Of a stretch of 38,083 bases of DNA, positions 34,511 to 38,083 are shown piece by piece. The stretch's first letter is position 1. Each line of letters begins with the position of its first letter. Source of the stretch: Rhodoferax sp. OV413 (lineage in GTDB: Bacteria > Pseudomonadota > Gammaproteobacteria > Burkholderiales > Burkholderiaceae_C); NCBI GenBank assembly GCA_945861785.1, contig CAMAWD010000064.1, positions 1 to 38,083 on the forward strand. Reading direction: 5' to 3'. A program made the translations under genes and the position numbers. The notes beneath the pieces are model-generated. The model was given only the letters and a program-made list of their open reading frames with translations, ran no database searches and was not told where the DNA came from.

Positions 34511-34683
34511 ACTGCCCAGGTGCATCGGGACGGAAGATTCACGATGCCGCCGAAACGATAAAAACGAATAGAATCCCCCCGCCTGCGTCTGTCATTTTGT
34601 TCATTGCGGCTTCTGCGCGCCGGCGCCAACATTTCCGAGTCGACATTTTTTGATTGACTTTGCTTCCCTACAAGAGGTTATTT

Positions 34684-34956
34684 GTGAATAAAACCGAACT
34701 TATTGAACATATTGCAAAACATGCGGACATTTCAAAGGCTGCGGCCACGCGTGCCCTGGACGCGACCATGGGTGCGGTCAAGACAACCTTGAAGAAGGGC
34801 GGGTCTGTTTCACTGGTGGGCTTTGGCACTTTTGCCGTTGGCAAGAGGGCTGCCCGTGTCGGGCGCAATCCCCGCACCGGTGTAGCGATTAAAATAAAGT
34901 CTGCCAAGGTTCCCAAGTTTCGTCCTGGCAAGGCATTGAAAGATGCCTTGAACTGA
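34684..34956 (+). CDS. hupB: DNA-binding protein HU
   Basis: This 90-aa nucleoid protein starts at GTG 34684, with AGAGG six bases upstream. It is complete: [20 protein letters not shown], then [20 protein letters not shown] and [16 protein letters not shown], with the Pro-bearing DNA-binding arm GRNPRTG. In the 173-base gap upstream, TAGAAT at 34569-34574 is a possible -10 without a clear -35. The stop is only 17 bases before tRNA-Val, with no terminator between, so both are probably on one transcript. Confidence 0.97.
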   Translation: MNKTELIEHIAKHADISKAAATRALDATMGAVKTTLKKGGSVSLVGFGTFAVGKRAARVGRNPRTGVAIKIKSAKVPKFRPGKALKDALN

Positions 34957-34973
34957 TAATTCCGGTTTAGGTG

Positions 34974-35049
34974 GGGTGCTTAGCTCAGTTGGTAGAGCGG
35001 CGCCCTTACAAGGCGTAGGTCGGCGGTTCGAGCCCGTCAGCACCCACCA
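34974..35049 (+). tRNA. tRNA-Val (anticodon TAC)
   Basis: The acceptor stem GGGTGCT pairs with AGCACCC (35039-35045). The anticodon loop CTTACAA (35005-35011) has TAC at 35007-35009, the T arm GGTTCGAG is normal, and CCA is encoded at 35047-35049. A run of further CCA units follows the end. It lies between hupB and its terminator. Confidence 0.97.
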
Positions 35050-35065
35050 CCACCACCACCAAGAC

Positions 35066-35100
35066 AAAGGCGAACACCCGTGTTCGCCTTTTTGTTTTTT
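35066..35100 (+). terminator. Rho-independent terminator after tRNA-Val
   Basis: AAAGGCGAACA (35066-35076), loop CCCG and TGTTCGCCTTT (35081-35091) form an eleven-pair stem followed by TTGTTTTTTT. It should end the hupB-tRNA-Val transcript just before ppiD. Confidence 0.95.
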
Positions 35101-35117
35101 TCATGGAGAGTTCCCGC

Positions 35118-37052
35118 ATGTTCGACTTAGTCCGCAAGCACACCAAGATTTTGATGTTCATGATGTTCTTGCTGATCATTCCCGCATTTGTGCTGGTGGG
35201 AGTTGATGGCTACAAGCGCTTCAATGATGGTGGCGAGGCAGTCGCCAGGGTCGGCGGGCGGGATATCACGCAGGGCGAGTGGGATTTCGCCCACAAGTCG
35301 GAAGTGGACCGCATTCGCGCCAGCTCACCGTCGATCGACGTCAAGTTGCTCGACTCGCCGCAATTGCGTTACGCCACACTGGAGCGCCTCGTGCGCGAGC
35401 GGGTGCTTGCCGAAGCCGCAGACAAACAGAGGCTCGGAGCGAGCGACGCCCGGCTTGCACGCGAACTGCAGCAAGACCCCAGCATTGCCGCGCTGCGTCG
35501 TCCTGACGGTACCCTCGATGTGGAGCGTTATCGCCAGCTGGTGGCCAGCCAGGGTTTGACACCAGAGGGGTTCGAGGCGCGTGTTCGCCGGGATCTTTCG
35601 CTGCGGCAGGTCGAAGCCGGTGTGTTGGGCACGGTCGTGGCCGCGCAGTCCATTGCGGACGTCGCACTCGGTGCATTCTTTGAAAAGCGGGAGGTGCAGT
35701 TGGTGACCTTGCTGGCGAAGGACTTCGCAACCAAGGTCGAGCCGACCGACGCCGAGCTTGATGCCTTTTACAAGAGCCACGCTGCGGAATTCCAGGCGCC
35801 CGAGTCGGTCAATGTCGACTACGTGGTGCTCGACTTGGACGCGATCAAGAAATCGATCACGCTCAACGAAGCCGACTTGAAGAGTTATTACGAACAGAAT
35901 TCCGCGCGCCTGAGTGGCAATGAAGAGCGCCGTGCCAGCCACATCTTGATCAATGCGCCGAAGGACGCACCCGCAGCGGACCGTGAAAAGGCCAAGGCCC
36001 GGGCACAGGAGCTGCTTTCGCAGGTCCGAAAGTCGCCGACCTTGTTTGCCGACCTGGCACGCAAGAACTCTCAGGACAAGGGCTCCGCGCCTTCAGGTGG
36101 CGACCTCGATTTTTTTGCGCGCGGTGCGATGGTGAAGCCTTTCGAGGACGCCGCTTTTTCGATGAAAAAAGGCGACATCAGCGACGTCGTGGAGTCGGAC
36201 TTCGGTTACCACCTCATCCAGCTCACAGATGTCAAGGCACCCAAGCAGCGCAGCTTTGAAGAGATGCGCCCTGCACTGGAGGCCGAGCTCAAGGCCCAGC
36301 AGGCTCAGCGCAAGTTTGCCGAGTCGGCCGAGGCGTTCACCAACGGCGTGTACGAACAGGCGGACACACTGAAGCCGGTGGCAGACCGGCTGAAGCTGGA
36401 AATCAGGTCCGCGAAAGGCGTATTGCGCCAGGCGCAGCAAGGCACCACCGGCCCGCTGGCCAACGCCAAGTTTCTCACTGCGCTGTTTGGCGATGATGCT
36501 GTGCAAAAGAAGCGCAACACCGAGGCGGTGGAGACCGGGCCGAATCAATTGGTATCGGGCCGCGTTTCCCTGCACGCCCCTGCCCGCACGCTGCCGTTTG
36601 CGGAGGTTCGCGCCTCAGTGCGTGAGAAGCTGGTCGCAACCCGGTCCGCGGAACTAGCGCGCAAGGAGGGGCAATCCCGTCTGGCCGCCTGGAAGGCCAA
36701 ACCTGGCGACATGACCGCGCCCGTCACGGTTGTGTCTCGTGAGCAGGCCCAGTCTTTGTCGCCGGCGGTGCTTAACGCGAGCCTTCAGGCCGACCCGGCT
36801 GCGCTGCCTGCTGTACTCGGCGTCGACCTCGGTGCCCAGGGTTATGCTGTTGTCAAGGTGAATCGAATCCTGAGCCGCACTGCGCCTGATGATGCCGCAG
36901 CCAAGCAAGGCAGGTCGCAATACGCGCAACTGTGGGCAACCGCTGAAAATCAGGCCTATTACGGCGTGCTGAAGGAGCGCTACAAGGTAAAGATCAACGT
37001 CGACAAGGTGCCCGCCGCGACATCCAATTCAAATGCAGTAGCCAACCGGTAA
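35118..37052 (+). CDS. ppiD: Periplasmic folding chaperone PpiD (peptidyl-prolyl isomerase)
   Basis: This 644-aa protein is anchored by one N-terminal helix (~residues 11-29, ILMFMMFLLIIPAFVLVGV), with the rest in the periplasm. A SurA-like N-domain (~35-160) is followed by a parvulin domain near 270-370: ASHILINAPK, FADLARKNSQDKGSAPSGGD, FARGAMVKPFEDAAFS and SDFGYHLIQLTD. It helps newly exported proteins leave the Sec channel and fold. I chose ATG 35118 (MFDLVRKHTK) because GGAGAG lies seven bases upstream; ATG 35103 follows a terminator T run and has no ribosome site. tRNA-His follows by 28 bases. Confidence 0.95.
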   Translation: MFDLVRKHTKILMFMMFLLIIPAFVLVGVDGYKRFNDGGEAVARVGGRDITQGEWDFAHKSEVDRIRASSPSIDVKLLDSPQLRYATLERLVRERVLAEAADKQRLGASDARLARELQQDPSIAALRRPDGTLDVERYRQLVASQGLTPEGFEARVRRDLSLRQVEAGVLGTVVAAQSIADVALGAFFEKREVQLVTLLAKDFATKVEPTDAELDAFYKSHAAEFQAPESVNVDYVVLDLDAIKKSITLNEADLKSYYEQNSARLSGNEERRASHILINAPKDAPAADREKAKARAQELLSQVRKSPTLFADLARKNSQDKGSAPSGGDLDFFARGAMVKPFEDAAFSMKKGDISDVVESDFGYHLIQLTDVKAPKQRSFEEMRPALEAELKAQQAQRKFAESAEAFTNGVYEQADTLKPVADRLKLEIRSAKGVLRQAQQGTTGPLANAKFLTALFGDDAVQKKRNTEAVETGPNQLVSGRVSLHAPARTLPFAEVRASVREKLVATRSAELARKEGQSRLAAWKAKPGDMTAPVTVVSREQAQSLSPAVLNASLQADPAALPAVLGVDLGAQGYAVVKVNRILSRTAPDDAAAKQGRSQYAQLWATAENQAYYGVLKERYKVKINVDKVPAATSNSNAVANR

Positions 37053-37063
37053 TAAGGCAGCGA

Positions 37064-37069
37064 TATAAT
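37064..37069 (+). promoter_or_regulatory. -10 box of tRNA-His
   Basis: A perfect TATAAT ends 11 bases before the first tRNA base. No convincing -35 is seen 16-18 bases upstream (the region reads GCCAAC), so the tRNA may also be read from ppiD. Confidence 0.6.
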
Positions 37070-37080
37070 TCTCTTTCTAC

Positions 37081-37157
37081 GGTGGCTGTAGCTCAGTTGG
37101 TAGAGTCCAGGATTGTGATTCCTGTTGTCGTGGGTTCGAGCCCCATCAGCCACCCCA
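37081..37157 (+). tRNA. tRNA-His (anticodon GTG)
   Basis: G-1 at 37081 pairs with discriminator C, the hallmark of tRNA-His. The acceptor stem GTGGCTG pairs with CAGCCAC (37147-37153). The anticodon GTG is at 37115-37117 and CCA is encoded at 37155-37157. It is close to E. coli tRNA-His over its full length. Confidence 0.98.
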
Positions 37158-37181
37158 AGTCAAACCCGCATGGGGTATAGA

Positions 37182-37214
37182 AAGCCTGCTACGTAATTGC
37201 TAGCAGGCTTTTTT
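37182..37214 (+). terminator. Rho-independent terminator after tRNA-His
   Basis: AAGCCTGCTA (37182-37191), a nine-base loop and TAGCAGGCTT (37201-37210) form a ten-pair stem that runs into six T (37209-37214). Confidence 0.92.
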
Positions 37215-37238
37215 CTTGGTGTTGCTTTTTGGCTCCGT

Positions 37239-37297
37239 GTAGCCACAGCGTAGCCACCGGTACAGGGTTTTGTACCGTGTAGCCACCATGTAGCCAG
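37239..37297 (+). repeat. GTAGCCA(C/G) repeat cluster around a hairpin
   Basis: Four direct copies of GTAGCCA(C/G) start at 37239, 37250, 37279 and 37290, as two pairs each spaced 11 bp and the pairs 40 bp apart. Between the pairs, CGGTACA (37258-37264) and TGTACCG (37271-37277) form an inverted repeat. Helical-turn spacing suggests protein binding, for example integrase arm sites next to a tRNA. No integrase gene is visible. The bases from 37158 to about 37347 otherwise hold only the terminator. Confidence 0.6.
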
Positions 37298-37347
37298 CGC
37301 CAGAATCGGCAAACTCGGTCAGCACGCCTATCCGTTACATCACGGTA

Positions 37348-37608
37348 ATGCGCCAGTCGGTGGCGATAGGCAGAGCGTGTGCAGGCCCGTGGCGGCCATG
37401 TAGCGCCACAATCACCGACAAACCCGGCGCGGTGCCCGATTGCGTCGGGATACCTTACACGCCGGTGTTCGGCGGAACAGTTGACAAACCAAGACCGTTG
37501 ACTTCACAGGAGAAAGTCGCGCAATGCGGCGGTGGCGGGTTTCTTGCTTCACACCAATTGATGGGGTATGCGAAGCGGTTTTCCCAAGCAATCAATGACG
37601 ACCAATGA
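37348..37608 (+). CDS. Possible small protein of unknown function
   Basis: An 86-codon frame runs to TGA 37608. The C-terminal two thirds looks protein-like (VGIPYTPVFGGTVDKPRPLT, then EKVAQCGGGGFLASHQLMGY), but I recognise no family. There is no good ribosome site at ATG 37348, and codon third positions are not GC-rich like the core genes. It could be a short orphan gene, a fragment, or noncoding DNA of the accessory region. Confidence 0.3.
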   Translation: MRQSVAIGRACAGPWRPCSATITDKPGAVPDCVGIPYTPVFGGTVDKPRPLTSQEKVAQCGGGGFLASHQLMGYAKRFSQAINDDQ

Positions 37609-37618
37609 AGAATGAAGC

Positions 37619-38083
37619 ATGCTCAGTTCCATAGAGGCTTTCGCGACTACCATTTTTGTAGCACTCATCCTTGCCACGCCGGTGAATGCCCGCCAAGTCT
37701 TCGAAGGTAGGGACGCAAGCCTCGCAGCGAGCACTACATGCACTGTTTTGGGTGCCAATAAGTGCACCACGTTCTACTACAGGGAACTGGACGTCACTAT
37801 TTTGAACGACCAGAACATAGTGGGATTCTGGAGCGCGACGTCGGCAGTAGGCTCTGCGCAATATGCAGCCAAATCGGCGGGGCTGGCTGCGACAGGACTG
37901 ACGGGATGGGTTCTTCCAACTAGAGCGGAATACGGCCAGATTTGGAGCCATCTTGGGGGCCGGCTTCTCGCATGGGAGGCTCAGTTTGGTTACAAATACG
38001 ATTTATGGACGAGTGAGGTGTACGGAGCCAATCCCAATCTTGCTTGGACGTATGACGTGACCATTGAAGATTTCGATCTTTTT
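37619..38083 (+). CDS. Putative exported protein, 3' end outside the window (DUF1566-like)
   Basis: The frame is open from ATG 37619 to the window end (155 codons). It begins with a likely signal peptide, MLSSIEAFATTIFVALILA, cleaved after TPVNA. The mature part resembles secreted proteins with a DUF1566-like region: TTFYYRELDVTILND, then a segment ending GLTGWVLPTRAEYGQIWSHL, where GW-x-LPT is the typical core. The start is the first ATG after an in-frame TGA at 37613 and has only a weak GAAG upstream. Base composition is lower in GC than the core genes, with some 60-base lines near 43%. The family link is tentative. Confidence 0.55.
   Translation, partial: MLSSIEAFATTIFVALILATPVNARQVFEGRDASLAASTTCTVLGANKCTTFYYRELDVTILNDQNIVGFWSATSAVGSAQYAAKSAGLAATGLTGWVLPTRAEYGQIWSHLGGRLLAWEAQFGYKYDLWTSEVYGANPNLAWTYDVTIEDFDLF

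Noticed and set aside
35043-35060. Run of CCA/ACC units after tRNA-Val
   Set aside because: About six triplets, probably slippage from the encoded CCA end; too short to call a functional repeat.
37516-37592. A 24-codon frame after AGGAG (MRRWRV...)
   Set aside because: Overlaps another candidate frame, has no homology clue and is too short to support alone.
1-38083. CRISPR arrays, insertion sequences, rRNA, riboswitches
   Set aside because: No regularly spaced repeats, transposase or integrase genes, rRNA sequence or known riboswitch pattern were seen on reading both strands.

Overview
The window looks like chromosomal DNA of a GC-rich betaproteobacterium, most likely Burkholderiales. The reasons are the very high GC with strong third-position bias, an elongation factor P with Arg at position 32 next to its arginine rhamnosyltransferase EarP, and the order HU - tRNA-Val - ppiD - tRNA-His. 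The genus cannot be fixed by eye.

Three blocks can be seen. (1) About 1-26.9 kb is a low-oxygen/stress-survival block. It holds a sensor kinase split by an in-frame stop, a PAS-GGDEF diguanylate cyclase, a UspA-like protein coupled to a LonB/YcbZ-type protease, a deacetylase-like lipoprotein and a FadL-type porin. Next come a nitroreductase with a lipoyl-like protein that lacks the lipoyl lysine, a truncated Hsp70 relic, an esterase pseudogene, a DUF2934 protein and alpha-glucan phosphorylase. Then follow a BON - HtrA - DUF6515 - metallophosphoesterase operon, homospermidine synthase, two divergent Hsp20 genes, a second Lon, a cyclopropane fatty acid synthase, and a PRPP synthetase with a long-type thymidine/AMP phosphorylase. 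(2) About 26.9-37.2 kb is core genome: DUF3445 protein, efp, earP, uvrC, pgsA, an EamA transporter, a tartrate/D-malate dehydrogenase, hupB, tRNA-Val, ppiD and tRNA-His. (3) From about 37.2 kb, just past tRNA-His, base composition shifts and unfamiliar sequence begins. It has a cluster of GTAGCCA(C/G) repeats and a putative exported protein that runs off the end. This may be the edge of an integrated element.

The strongest unifying signal is a repeated operator. Ten sites of the form TTG(A/C)-N6-TCAA, an FNR/Anr/FixK-like half-site arrangement, lie upstream of the stress-block genes. Nine of them have a -10-like hexamer matching TATAAT at four of six positions, centred 30-32 bp from the operator centre. 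That is the geometry of a class II activator promoter, with the operator near -41. I infer one regulon covering protein quality control (two Hsp20, two Lon, HtrA), glucan breakdown, membrane modification, nucleotide salvage and polyamine synthesis. The intergenic region between the divergent Hsp20 genes holds two such operators 41 bp apart, one pointing each way.

The block also shows decay. The kinase carries a nonsense codon, only the first 29 codons of an Hsp70 gene remain, and an esterase gene has lost its catalytic middle.
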